Notes: a model not told the origin generated them from the sequence alone. A DNA stretch of 27,753 nt from DAOTKC01 sp035449045 (GCA_035449045.1 DAOTKC010000020.1:1-27753); one strand, 5' to 3'. Counted from the first letter of the stretch, positions 1 through 7,479 are shown. Translations and numbers: made by a program.

Positions 1-286
1 AAATAGCCGGCCCGATTGCCAGCTTGACGGTGGGATAAATGCGCTTGATTGCCTGCGCCAAAACATGTGAGGCGGTGTGGCGGTAGGCGGCGCGGCCTTC
101 CTCGTCGGCGAAAGTCAAAAGCTTGAGCTCGCCGTCTTCGGTAAGCTTGGTTGAAAGGTCAATCGTCCGCCCGTTGAAGGATGCGGCAAGCGCGCCCGCC
201 ATGCTTCCGCCCGCGGCCGCGACCGCGGCGGCGACGTTGGCGCCGTTTTCAAGTTCTACTTCTTTTCCAAGATACGATATTTTCAT
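1..286 (-). CDS. thrS: Threonyl-tRNA synthetase, N-terminal part (cut by window edge)
   Basis: The first 95 codons are present, starting at ATG 286-284 behind a purine-rich site (AAAGAGAGGG). They read as a short TGS-like domain (MKISYLGKEVELENG, roughly residues 1-62) and then the start of the editing domain with the HxxxH motif (HTASHVLAQA) and AIGPAI. The pairing of TGS domain and HTASH/AIGPAI is characteristic of bacterial ThrRS, which charges tRNA-Thr and hydrolyses mischarged Ser-tRNA-Thr in the cytoplasm. The catalytic and anticodon-binding domains lie outside the window. The 5' leader is short and shows no T-box sequence. Confidence 0.93.
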   Translation of the reverse strand, partial: MKISYLGKEVELENGANVAAAVAAAGGSMAGALAASFNGRTIDLSTKLTEDGELKLLTFADEEGRAAYRHTASHVLAQAIKRIYPTVKLAIGPAI

Positions 287-435
287 CGTTCCCTCTCTTT
301 AAGCCTCGGCTTAGTTGCCTCGGCCTCGTATATGAAGGCGGATTTCCGCCCGATAAGCTTATTGTTCCCCGCCGCTAAAGAATCATATTGACTATAATAT
401 ATTAGCAGCTAAAATCCGAAAAAGCGGCACTGCAT

Positions 436-465
436 ATATTAGCACAGTTTAAAGCGGATTTGCAA
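436..465 (-). promoter_or_regulatory. Probable thrS promoter
   Basis: On the minus strand, TTGCAA (465-460), an 18-nt spacer and TAATAT (441-436) form a sigma-A-like promoter pointing at thrS. It implies a leader of about 140 nt. The leader holds a GGCGG-AAAT-CCGCC hairpin and a GCCGAGGC direct repeat, but no T-box consensus. Confidence 0.5.
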
Positions 466-492
466 GAGAAAAACACATTATAACAAAATCAT

Positions 493-521
493 TTGACATA
501 ATATTTTAAAAGAGTTATCCT
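493..521 (+). promoter_or_regulatory. Promoter of the zinc-ribbon gene
   Basis: TTGACA (493-498), a 17-nt spacer and TATCCT (516-521). The -35 is a perfect consensus and the spacing is optimal. It faces away from the thrS promoter and leaves a leader of about 90 nt before the AAGGAGG site at 607-613. Confidence 0.6.
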
Positions 522-618
522 TAACGCAACCGATAAAGTTTTAATTCCCGCCTCCATATTTCGGACGATAGGAAAATTTAAAATTATTGTTCGGAAAAAT
601 TCTAAAAAGGAGGAAAGT

Positions 619-786
619 ATGGAAGACAAAACTTTGACTTGCAAAGACTGTGGCGCCGGATTCGTTTTCACCGTCCGCGAGCAGGAATTCTACAAGGAAA
701 AGGGCTTTGACAATGATCCCGTCAGATGCCCCACCTGCAGAAGAGCAAGAAAACAGCAAAAGTCCCAGGGCGGCTACCGCAGATAA
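619..786 (+). CDS. Small zinc-ribbon protein
   Basis: A 55-residue protein starting at ATG 619 behind a strong AAGGAGG (607-613). It has two CxxC pairs: CKDC at residues 8-11 and CPTC at 37-40. The stretch between them (FTVREQEFYKEKGF) is typical of the small zinc-ribbon family often annotated as a probable zinc-binding domain (zf-trcl type). The tail RRARKQQKSQGGYRR is strongly basic, which suggests contact with nucleic acid or ribosomes, but that is inference. It is a single-gene unit with its own promoter and a perfect terminator. It is too short for many gene callers. The function of the family is unknown to me. Confidence 0.88.
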   Translation: MEDKTLTCKDCGAGFVFTVREQEFYKEKGFDNDPVRCPTCRRARKQQKSQGGYRR

Positions 787-810
787 CTGGAAATCAAATT
801 TAAATCTTAT

Positions 811-846
811 AAAAAATAACCTCCCGCTAACGGAGGTTATTTTTTT
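811..846 (+). terminator. Intrinsic terminator of the zinc-ribbon gene
   Basis: An AATAACCTCC stem with its GGAGGTTATT partner around a CGCTAAC-like loop, followed by a run of T to 846. The stem begins 24 nt after the stop codon. Confidence 0.9.
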
Positions 847-1084
847 CAGTTTATAGTGAATTTTGTCCTTCGGTATATAAATATAAGCGTTGAAATCAGT
901 AGGTCAATAATTTTTAAAATATCGTTGGTTTCTGTTGGCAGGGATATCGGGATGCATCAAGCCAATTAACCCCGCTTCGATTGCGGGCAACAAATAATTA
1001 GAACGGAACGACGCTTTTAAGCAAGTAACGGACATTATAAACGGAAAGAGCGTGGGGGCGAAGGTGCGCGGCAAGAACTTAGAA

Positions 1085-1135
1085 GAAGGGTTGTAGATTG
1101 CGTCCTTTCAAATGCGAGGGCGAGGACGCTTAAAT
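1085..1135 (+). repeat. Interspersed non-coding repeat, copy A
   Basis: The unit starts GAAGGGTTGTAGATTGCGTC and ends in GCGAGGGCGAGGACGCTT. By eye about three quarters of its bases match copy B, which starts 89 bp further on. A third copy lies in inverted orientation near 8260-8309. The family name is unknown. Confidence 0.6.
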
Positions 1136-1173
1136 ACCGAGCGGAAAAAAGCTTATAAGCCGACCAAACCCAA

Positions 1174-1224
1174 GAAGGGTTGCAGGTTGCGGACTTTTGA
1201 GCGCGAGGGCGAAGGCGCGTATAT
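1174..1224 (+). repeat. Interspersed non-coding repeat, copy B
   Basis: The unit starts GAAGGGTTGCAGGTTGCGGA and continues with GCGCGAGGGCGAAGGCGCGT, a self-complementary GCGC...GCGC half. It aligns with copy A along its full 51 bases without gaps. Confidence 0.6.
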
Positions 1225-1252
1225 AGAAATACGAAACTGAGCCCGAGACACG

Positions 1253-1275
1253 AAAAAAGGACGCAGGATGCGCCC
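1253..1275 (-). terminator. Intrinsic terminator of tRNA-Leu
   Basis: Read on the minus strand: GGGCGCA, loop TCC, TGCGTCC, then six T. The 7-bp stem (one G-T pair) starts 13 nt after the tRNA CCA end. Confidence 0.75.
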
Positions 1276-1287
1276 TTCTCCTAGGTT

Positions 1288-1370
1288 TGGTGCGGTCACC
1301 GGGACTTGAACCCGGATGATTGCTCATACGCCCCTCAAACGTACGCGTCTGCCAGTTTCGCCATGACCGC
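1288..1370 (-). tRNA. tRNA-Leu (anticodon GAG)
   Basis: An 83-nt class II tRNA including an encoded CCA. The acceptor stem GCGGTCA pairs with TGACCGC, the discriminator base is A, and the T arm is CCGGG-TTCAAGT-CCCGG. The D arm is GGCGAAACTGGCAGACGC. The anticodon stem TACGT pairs with GCGTA around the loop TTGAGGG, giving GAG, which reads CTC/CTT leucine codons. A short variable arm (TGA/TCA) fits a leucine tRNA. It has its own promoter and terminator, so it is a stand-alone transcription unit. Confidence 0.95.
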
Positions 1371-1385
1371 AAAAAAAGCATATTT

Positions 1386-1413
1386 ATTATAGCACAGGCG
1401 TTTTTATTGTCAA
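1386..1413 (-). promoter_or_regulatory. tRNA-Leu promoter
   Basis: Minus strand TTGACA (1413-1408), 16-nt spacer and TATAAT (1391-1386). Both boxes match the sigma-A consensus exactly, and the start point falls about 10 nt before the mature tRNA 5' end. Confidence 0.9.
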
Positions 1414-1546
1414 TTGATTTTGTTGTGGTAAAAAAAGATAAAAAAGCCCCAAAGCGTTTTTTAACCGAAAATTTTCGGGATTATTTTTGAGACCGAAATC
1501 ACCGCTTTGATGTGTAATTGCATTTTTACTGCATACAATATTTTAT

Positions 1547-2263
1547 ATGTGGACGAGTGTAATCAGCATCGACAAATCGCTCAAGGCGGAACTGGATTTT
1601 TTAGTGTCCAAGCTTTCCAAAATCAAGAATTTATCTTTTGCCGTAGAAGAGTCCGACGACCGCACTTTCGTCCACATCGCCGCGCTTTGCGACTACGCCG
1701 ACGCCGTGTCCCGAGAAATTAACGCCATACTCGTCGAGCTCTATCTCTGCCGCATGAAGCTCAGCTATTTTTTAAAGCGGCTTCGGTATAAATCGTTCGG
1801 CTACGCACTTGCCGCGCTGGTTTCCTCCCTCACCCACTTCGATCGCGAGTTTGAGGAGGCGGTAATCTTACGCTCGCTCGCCGAGGTCGCCGAATATTCG
1901 GTGGACGGCATCTTCAACTTCCGCTTAAAGCGCCTGCACCAAAACTGGGAGGAGCTCGCCGAGCTTTCCAACAACCTCATAGCCGTCGCCGACAACGACG
2001 AGGACATCTACAACGTTTCTTCATTCGTAACGGGCACGCGCCGCGAAAAGCTGGTGCTGACGCTCCTTACCAACAACGGCAAAGCGGTGCTGAAAAACGC
2101 CTATGCCGACGAGCTCATCGACATCGACGCAGTCTTCCCCGACGAACACCACAACCTCATTTTCACACTAATAAAAGAGCGCCCCGACGAAATCGAGCTG
2201 GCCGCCAAAATCCCCGACGAGCTCATCAACTGTCTTCGGCATATAGCCAAAATCTCGGTTTAA
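1547..2263 (+). CDS. YtxC-like putative sporulation protein
   Basis: A 238-residue soluble protein. The central motif VDGIFNFRLKRLHQNWEEL (about residues 119-137) and the C-terminal pattern LLTNNGKAVL...HHNLIFTLIKERPDEIEL fit my recollection of the YtxC-like family (PF08812), a sporulation-associated family of Firmicutes with unknown biochemical role. It is shorter than typical members (about 280 residues), and the conserved cysteines I would expect at the extreme C-terminus are absent. The first 60 residues are poorly conserved in character. No ribosome binding site precedes ATG 1547, and a TACAAT box lies only 8 bases upstream, so translation may be leaderless or the true start may lie slightly downstream. 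No gene follows closely, so it is probably monocistronic. Confidence 0.6.
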   Translation: MWTSVISIDKSLKAELDFLVSKLSKIKNLSFAVEESDDRTFVHIAALCDYADAVSREINAILVELYLCRMKLSYFLKRLRYKSFGYALAALVSSLTHFDREFEEAVILRSLAEVAEYSVDGIFNFRLKRLHQNWEELAELSNNLIAVADNDEDIYNVSSFVTGTRREKLVLTLLTNNGKAVLKNAYADELIDIDAVFPDEHHNLIFTLIKERPDEIELAAKIPDELINCLRHIAKISV

Positions 2264-2346
2264 TCCTTTATTGCTGATTTAACACGCAATATCACTGAAA
2301 GGTGCCCTCTTTCAAGGAGTTTTTGAGCGCCGAAAGGCTCATTTGC

Positions 2347-2375
2347 TTGATATTTGGCCGCGACTTTGATATAGT
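2347..2375 (+). promoter_or_regulatory. Promoter of the S33 hydrolase gene
   Basis: TTGATA (2347-2352), 17-nt spacer and TATAGT (2370-2375). It sits 30 bases before the hydrolase start codon, which is preceded by AAAGG at 2395-2399. Confidence 0.7.
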
Positions 2376-2404
2376 TTAGGTATTCTTTTTAGGCAAAGGT
2401 TTAT

Positions 2405-3334
2405 ATGAGAACGGAGAGAATTAAATCCTACGACGGCACCGAGATTTTCGTTTCGATTTGGGACGAGATCGAAAAACCCAAAGGGGTCGTCGAAATCGCG
2501 CACGGCATGTGCGAATACGCCGGTCGCTACCACGCTTTCGCCGAGTTTTTAAATTCAAGGGGCTATATCGTGTTCGCCGAGGACCACCGCGCCCACGGAA
2601 GGACGGAAACCAAGGAAGAAATCGGGCGGCACAAGGGCTTCATTTTTGAAAAAAGCGTTAACGATTTAATTTATTTCGGACGCCGCCTAAAGGAAAAATA
2701 CAACCTTCCCGTCTTTTATCTCGGCCACAGCTACGGCAGCCTTTTGGGGCAGTCGGTGCTCGAGGAGAGCGCGAGCGGCGATTTTGCCGCCTTTGCGCTG
2801 CTGGGCTCGGCGTATATGCCAACGCCCTTGGTGAATTTGGGCAGAGCTCTTCTTTTCCCCCTTTATTCCGTTGCCAAAGACTGGCGTCCCGCCTTTGTCC
2901 GCACGATATCGGACGGCCTCTTCGGCCTAAAATACAAGGGCGACAAAGGGCCCAGCCAATGGCTGACGCGCGATATGGAACGCCGCCAAAACTTCATCGA
3001 CGACGAATACTGCGGCATAGACGTCAGCATAAACTTCTTTTATTCGATGATGAAGGGAATAGCCAAGGCTAACAAGACCGAAAATACCCTGAAAATTAAC
3101 CCCGATATTCCGATAGCGCTCTTTTCGGGCGATATGGACCCAATCGGCGGCTACGGCAAAAAAATTAACGCGCTCTACAATCACTACAAGCAGTGCGGCG
3201 TCAAAAACGTGACGCTCCATCTCTATTCCGAAGCGCGCCACGAAGTGATAAACGAGCTCGAGAAAGAAACGGTTTACAACGACATCGCCGAATTTTTCGA
3301 TAGCTGCCTAAATAACCAAAGTTCGGCAGACTAA
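2405..3334 (+). CDS. Alpha/beta hydrolase, monoacylglycerol-lipase / lysophospholipase type (S33 family)
   Basis: A 309-residue cytoplasmic protein with the full Hydrolase_4 layout. The oxyanion-side motif is AHGMCEYAGRY (32-42), followed by EDHRAHGRT (59-67). The nucleophile elbow is GHSYG with Ser109, the catalytic Asp lies in SGDMDPIG (about Asp245), and the catalytic His is in ARHEVINE (His279). The family hydrolyses monoacylglycerols, lysophospholipids or related carboxyl esters; the substrate here cannot be read from sequence. There is no signal peptide or membrane segment. It is transcribed alone, with promoter at 2347-2375 and terminator at 3390-3415. Confidence 0.9.
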   Translation: MRTERIKSYDGTEIFVSIWDEIEKPKGVVEIAHGMCEYAGRYHAFAEFLNSRGYIVFAEDHRAHGRTETKEEIGRHKGFIFEKSVNDLIYFGRRLKEKYNLPVFYLGHSYGSLLGQSVLEESASGDFAAFALLGSAYMPTPLVNLGRALLFPLYSVAKDWRPAFVRTISDGLFGLKYKGDKGPSQWLTRDMERRQNFIDDEYCGIDVSINFFYSMMKGIAKANKTENTLKINPDIPIALFSGDMDPIGGYGKKINALYNHYKQCGVKNVTLHLYSEARHEVINELEKETVYNDIAEFFDSCLNNQSSAD

Positions 3335-3389
3335 ACCAAGCCGAAGACTCCCCCTGACTCAGAAAATATATTAATACGATAATAAAAAT

Positions 3390-3415
3390 GAGAGCCGCTT
3401 CAGGCTCTCTTTTTT
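3390..3415. terminator. Bidirectional intrinsic terminator between convergent genes
   Basis: GAGAGCC, loop GCTTCA, GGCTCTC, then TTTTTT on the plus strand. The minus strand has ATTTTTATT after the same stem, so it can also end the GH31 transcript. Confidence 0.88.
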
Positions 3416-3437
3416 ATTTGTTAAATTTCCTCGCAAA

Positions 3438-5771
3438 CTATTTTTTGTCCATCTCGGCGAGCAAGGCTTGACGGACCTTGCGGTTAATGAAGATGTTGCA
3501 CTTGATGAACAGCCTCTGAGCTTTTTCGCTCTTTAGGTTTCTCAACTTATAGAAGAAGTATTGCCGACACAGTATAAAGACGTGATAGTCTTGCAGAACA
3601 GACTCCCAGCGCTCGACAAGCGTTTTATCCCTAGGTTTTTCGATATCGAAAAACTCGACGGTATGCTCGCCTGCCTCGATTTCGACTTGGGGCGCGGACG
3701 CGGTGGACACTATTTTGCCGTCAACGGCGACGGATGCCAGCGCGGCGTCCTTCAATATCACTTTATACTTGCGCCCTTCTATCGTTTCGCCTTGCGGCTT
3801 TTTCAGCACAAACGACACTTTACCTTCCGAAAACGACACGCTCATCGGCGTTTTAGTGCATTTGCCCGATTTATAATCCATACTCTTTCCGTCGTCGTCG
3901 AACAGCGTAAACTCGCCGTCGCCCGAGTATATCCAAAGCTCAAGCTCCTTTGGAACGCCGGTGTTTTCAAGACCTTGAAGCGGGATTATGGCGCCGGCTT
4001 TGGCAAACACCGGAATCTCGGTAGCCCGCCTGAAGACGCGGTAGCTGCCGCCGCTCAAAGTCTCGCCGCCGAAAATATCCGTCCATCTTCCTTCGGGAAG
4101 CCAGACCTTGGCGGAGGCTCGCAAAAACCGCCGCGGGCATTTTTCGGTTATCGGCGCCGCTATCATGGCGCTGCCGAACCAGTATTGATTTTTTACCTTG
4201 TAGGCTTCCTTGGTTTCGGGGTGAGTATAATACATCGGACGGATTAAAGGCTCGCCCTCCTCCGCCGTCAGCGCGTTCATGGAGTAGAGATAGGGCAGCA
4301 TGCGGTGGCGGAAACGCAGGTGTTCGGCGGCCGAGTCGGCGGTTTCGCGCCGGAAATTCCAAGGCTCCTTGCCGGTAAACTTGCCGTTGGAGGAATGCAG
4401 GCGGTTGATGGGGCTGAAAACGCCGAACTGAATCCATCTGAGATAGAGCTCGTCGTCGCTTCGTCCCATGACGTGGCCGCCTATGTCGTGCGACCACCAG
4501 GTGTAGGCGGCGTTGGTCGCGGTCGCCGTGAAATAGGGCTGGAACCTGAGGCTTTTCCACGCCACTATGGTGTCGCCCGAAAATCCTACCGGATAGCGGT
4601 GGCTGCCCATGCCGGGATAGCGCGACAAAATCAGCGGGCGCTTGTTTTTAGCGTTGTCCAAAAAATGATAGTGGTTTAAAAGCCAAAGAGGGTCAAGCCC
4701 GGGCAATTTGGAGCGCGTTCCCTGCTGCCAGTCAATCCACCAAAAATCGACGCCGCCCTCCTCATAAGAATGGTGCAAAACTTTAAAATACGCCTCGACG
4801 AAATTGGAGTCGGTCATGTCGAATTTTATCTGCTGTTTTGTCGCGGGGTCTACGCCCATCGCGGCGCACATCGCGCCATACTGTTCTTCAAAATACCGAA
4901 CGCCGTCGGAGGGATGGAGGTTGAGCGTCACCGCCAGCCCGCGCGCCTTGAGCGCCGCCAAAAACCGCTTGTAATCAGGGAAAAGCTTGGTATTCCATGT
5001 ATAGCCCGTCCAGCCCGGCCGCCCCATCGAGTTAGAGCCGCCGTCCCTCGGCGCGTCCTTGACAAGGTGCCAGTCCATATCGACGGTCGCCACCGTCAGC
5101 GGAATGCCGCGCGCCTTGAACTCGTCCATGAGCGCTAGGTAGCTCTCTTCGGAATAGGGAAAATAGCGGCTCCACCAGTTGCCGAGCGCGTGGCGCGGCA
5201 GCAGCGGAACGGAGCCCGCTATCTTGAAAAAGGCCTTGATGCAGCCGAGATAATCGCGGCCGTAAGCGAAGATATAGTAGTCGCCGCCTTCTGCCGCCCT
5301 CGGCTTGAGCGTGCCGTCGGCCTCGATAAGATAAGATGAGGAATCGTCGAGCACGGTGACGCCCGAACGCGAAATAAGGCCGTCGTCGAGCTTGGCCGAG
5401 CCCAGCACAAAGTCGAGCGTGCGTCTGGTGCCCTTGAGGTTGCCGCGCGCCGAAAACGCCTCAATCGGCCGCTCGCCCGCCTTAAAGCGCACGAAGACCT
5501 TAGGCGAGGACACCGAGCCGTTATATAAAAACTCGACGGATTGGGTTTTGATAAACAGCCCGCCGCCCGATTTCTTTACCTCGAATGCCACCGCCCCCAA
5601 ATCGCGATACCAAATTTTTTGCGTCGGCGCATCGGTGAAAAACTCCGTCTTCCCGGTTTCCAAACGAATCAGCCTGTCGGTCAAAACGGTGACGCGGAAG
5701 CCCTGCCCTGTTATGACGTTTTCGGGCTTTGCGGCGGTGCCTTCAATGCGATAAATTTTATCCAAAATCAT
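3438..5771 (-). CDS. Glycoside hydrolase family 31 (alpha-glucosidase / alpha-xylosidase type)
   Basis: 777 residues from the start chosen at ATG 5771 (MILDKIYRIEG). An in-frame upstream ATG at 5822 is rejected because a good promoter lies between it and 5771. Order: N-terminal beta-sandwich (about 1-190), TIM barrel with TVDMDWHLVK (229-238), the nucleophile Asp347 in WWIDWQQG, the acid/base Asp400 in FSGDT, and C-terminal beta domains. The family cleaves alpha-linked glucosides or xylosides with retention. No signal peptide is seen, so it probably acts in the cytoplasm on imported oligosaccharides. The last about 65 residues (after VEFFDIEKPRDK) form a charged tail beyond the usual end of the family. 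The gene is monocistronic. Substrate specificity is not readable. Confidence 0.93.
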   Translation of the reverse strand: MILDKIYRIEGTAAKPENVITGQGFRVTVLTDRLIRLETGKTEFFTDAPTQKIWYRDLGAVAFEVKKSGGGLFIKTQSVEFLYNGSVSSPKVFVRFKAGERPIEAFSARGNLKGTRRTLDFVLGSAKLDDGLISRSGVTVLDDSSSYLIEADGTLKPRAAEGGDYYIFAYGRDYLGCIKAFFKIAGSVPLLPRHALGNWWSRYFPYSEESYLALMDEFKARGIPLTVATVDMDWHLVKDAPRDGGSNSMGRPGWTGYTWNTKLFPDYKRFLAALKARGLAVTLNLHPSDGVRYFEEQYGAMCAAMGVDPATKQQIKFDMTDSNFVEAYFKVLHHSYEEGGVDFWWIDWQQGTRSKLPGLDPLWLLNHYHFLDNAKNKRPLILSRYPGMGSHRYPVGFSGDTIVAWKSLRFQPYFTATATNAAYTWWSHDIGGHVMGRSDDELYLRWIQFGVFSPINRLHSSNGKFTGKEPWNFRRETADSAAEHLRFRHRMLPYLYSMNALTAEEGEPLIRPMYYTHPETKEAYKVKNQYWFGSAMIAAPITEKCPRRFLRASAKVWLPEGRWTDIFGGETLSGGSYRVFRRATEIPVFAKAGAIIPLQGLENTGVPKELELWIYSGDGEFTLFDDDGKSMDYKSGKCTKTPMSVSFSEGKVSFVLKKPQGETIEGRKYKVILKDAALASVAVDGKIVSTASAPQVEIEAGEHTVEFFDIEKPRDKTLVERWESVLQDYHVFILCRQYFFYKLRNLKSEKAQRLFIKCNIFINRKVRQALLAEMDKK

Positions 5772-5793
5772 TACCCCCGTGGTTGATATAAAA

Positions 5794-5822
5794 ATGATAA
5801 CATACGCTAAAGAAAAATTCAA
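5794..5822 (-). promoter_or_regulatory. Promoter of the GH31 gene
   Basis: Minus strand TTGAAT (5822-5817), 17-nt spacer and TATCAT (5799-5794). Its position decides the start codon at 5771, because the longer reading frame would begin inside the -35 box. Confidence 0.72.
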
Positions 5823-5901
5823 TTGTAAGCCTAAATATTATCTATCCACAACCCCGCGGCTTTTATGCATTCTGTCTCCCGCCGCACGGCTTAATAATGC
5901 C

Positions 5902-5930
5902 TTGACAAACTCTGTCACGCGGTCTAAAAT
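5902..5930 (+). promoter_or_regulatory. Promoter with operator-like inverted repeat, XRE-cupin gene
   Basis: TTGACA (5902-5907), 17-nt spacer and TAAAAT (5925-5930). The inverted repeat TGACA-AACTC-TGTCA (5903-5917) covers the -35 box and the upstream half of the spacer. A protein bound there would block RNA polymerase, so autoregulation by the downstream XRE-family regulator is a reasonable inference. Confidence 0.7.
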
Positions 5931-5958
5931 TTAATGGATTGAAAAAGAGAGGTTTATC

Positions 5959-6522
5959 ATGAGCGTTACATGCGAAATTGCCGAAAGGCTGGCGGGACTC
6001 AGGCGCGATCTCAACATATCGGCGGAAGAGATGGCGGATGCGGCGGGCATTACCGTCCCAAAATACCTTGACTACGAAGCGGGGAAAATTGATTTCGGCG
6101 TCACCGAGCTGTTTAAGTGGTCGCTAAAGCTCGGCGTCGACGTCACCGAGCTCATAACGGGCAGCGGTCCCAAACTGTCGTCATATTCAATCGTCCGCGC
6201 CGGCCGCGGGCTTGCGGTGAAAAGAAGAAGCGGCTTCAGCTATGAGCACTTGGCGTCGACTTTCAAACACCGCCTCATGGAGCCTTATAAGGTTACTGCG
6301 CCCTACATCGCGGCGTCCGAAAACGCGGATATCGAGCTATCCCGCCACAGCGGACAGGAGATGGACATCGTCCTTTCGGGCACGCTGAAGTTTTCGATAA
6401 ACGGCAACATCGAAATTTTGAACGCAGGCGACACCATCTACTACGACAGCTCCAACCCCCACGGCATGATTGCGATAGGCGGCGCAGACGCCGTGTTTTT
6501 GGCTATCGTAATCAACAACTAA
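5959..6522 (+). CDS. XRE-family regulator with C-terminal cupin domain
   Basis: A 187-residue protein starting at ATG 5959 behind AGAGAGG. Residues 5-62 form a lambda-repressor-like helix-turn-helix (LRRDLNISAEEMADAAGITV, then YLDYEAGKIDFGVTELFKWS). Residues about 110-187 form a cupin barrel (HSGQEMDIVLSGTLKFSING, AGDTIYYDSSNPHGMIAIGG). Proteins with this layout sense a small molecule in the cupin pocket and control nearby metabolic genes; some in Firmicutes sit beside acyl-CoA ligase genes. Here the next gene on the same strand is an amidohydrolase 174 bp away. The ligand is unknown. Confidence 0.9.
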   Translation: MSVTCEIAERLAGLRRDLNISAEEMADAAGITVPKYLDYEAGKIDFGVTELFKWSLKLGVDVTELITGSGPKLSSYSIVRAGRGLAVKRRSGFSYEHLASTFKHRLMEPYKVTAPYIAASENADIELSRHSGQEMDIVLSGTLKFSINGNIEILNAGDTIYYDSSNPHGMIAIGGADAVFLAIVINN

Positions 6523-6696
6523 ACGGCTGCGCCGAAGCGGCTTCGCCGAATTAATAATTAATAATTAATAATGAATAACGGCGGATAGCGGCGCGGGTAG
6601 ACGCGCCGAACGAAAAACGCTCAACGAAAAACGAAAAACTGTGGATGACGGCGCAAGCGCCGAACAAAAACGGGCAACATAGCGACGCAAAATATA
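6523..6696. repeat. Low-complexity spacer with TAATAAT tandem units and small palindromes
   Basis: The stretch holds an ATTAATA-type tandem (about 6550-6573), GGCGCG...CGCGCC and GGCGC-AAGC-GCC palindromes, and repeated AACGAAAAAC units (about 6610-6640). No ribosome binding site or coding frame was seen. It separates the XRE-cupin gene from the amidohydrolase and has no clear terminator. Confidence 0.55.
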
Positions 6697-7479
6697 ATGA
6701 TAATTGATGCACACGCGCATATATTCCCGAGTAAAATTGCCGCCAAGGCCTCCAAGGCCATCGGCGATTTTTACAATTTGCCAATGCGCGCGGAAGGAAC
6801 CGCCGAGGGGCTTCTCGCTCAAGGCGCGGGCGTGATTTCACGCTACATAGTCCACTCCTCGGCCACCGCCGTTCGGCAGGTGCGGCCGATAAACGAGTTC
6901 ATTTTTGAAGAGATGCAGGCACACCCCGAGTTTATCGGCTTTATGACACTGCACCCCGACATGAGCGAACAGGAAGTGGACGCCGAGATGGCGTGGTGCG
7001 AGAATAACGGATTTTCGGGCATCAAGCTTCATCCCGACTTTCAAAAGTTTTTAATTGACGAAGAGCGCGCCCTCAAAATCTACGAGGCGGCGTCGGGCAA
7101 ATTTCCCATCCTCATTCACACAGGCGATATGCGCTTCGAGTATTCCCGCCCCGAGCGGCTGGCGAAAATCGCCAAAGCCTTCCCCGAGCTTAAGCTCATC
7201 GGCGCGCATTTCGGCGGATACAGCCGTTGGAATGAAGTCAACTGTTATAAGGGAATACGGAATATATACATGGACACATCCTCCTCGCTCGCCTTTATGC
7301 ATGAGGGCGAGGCCGAGCGCTTCATAAATTATTTCGGTGCGGAATGGTTTTTCTTCGGCTCCGACTATCCGATGTGGGACATAGGGGAGGAGCTTGAAAG
7401 GTTTATGGCGCTCAAACTCACCGACGAGCAGCGCGAAATGATTTTATTTAAAAACATCAAAAGCCTACTAAATCTTTAG
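6697..7479 (+). CDS. TIM-barrel amidohydrolase (Amidohydro_2 type)
   Basis: 260 residues, cytoplasmic, complete. The N-terminal metal motif is DAHAH (4-8), followed by GIKLHPDFQ on the central strand, LIHTGD, IGAHFGGYSRW and the C-terminal GSDYPMW with the metal-binding Asp. This set matches the Amidohydro_2 branch of metal-dependent hydrolases and decarboxylases. The true substrate cannot be read. There is no Shine-Dalgarno sequence in front of ATG 6697, which is odd for this genome; translation may be weak or the start may be wrong. It may be co-regulated with the XRE-cupin gene upstream. Confidence 0.87.
   Translation: MIIDAHAHIFPSKIAAKASKAIGDFYNLPMRAEGTAEGLLAQGAGVISRYIVHSSATAVRQVRPINEFIFEEMQAHPEFIGFMTLHPDMSEQEVDAEMAWCENNGFSGIKLHPDFQKFLIDEERALKIYEAASGKFPILIHTGDMRFEYSRPERLAKIAKAFPELKLIGAHFGGYSRWNEVNCYKGIRNIYMDTSSSLAFMHEGEAERFINYFGAEWFFFGSDYPMWDIGEELERFMALKLTDEQREMILFKNIKSLLNL

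Larger units (their letters stand above)
847..1251. other. Non-coding stretch with degenerate repeats
   Basis: No credible gene is visible in these 400 bases. The left part is AT-rich and includes a CCCGC/GCGGG hairpin near 975-990. The right part contains two related about 50-bp units (see repeat entries) and a partial third resemblance around 1048-1075 (GAGCGTGGGGGCGAAGG). Short ORFs crossing it lack ribosome binding sites and run into the tRNA. Confidence 0.6.

Noticed and set aside
1130..1381. Minus-strand 83-residue reading frame
   Set aside because: It runs through the whole tRNA-Leu gene and its terminator and has no ribosome binding site; it is a by-product of the tRNA sequence.
3561..4247. 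228-residue frame antisense to the GH31 gene
   Set aside because: High-GC third-position shadow of a clear enzyme gene; no family features.
5772..5822. 17-residue N-terminal extension of the GH31 protein
   Set aside because: The segment contains the -35/-10 promoter and lacks a ribosome binding site; start moved to 5771.
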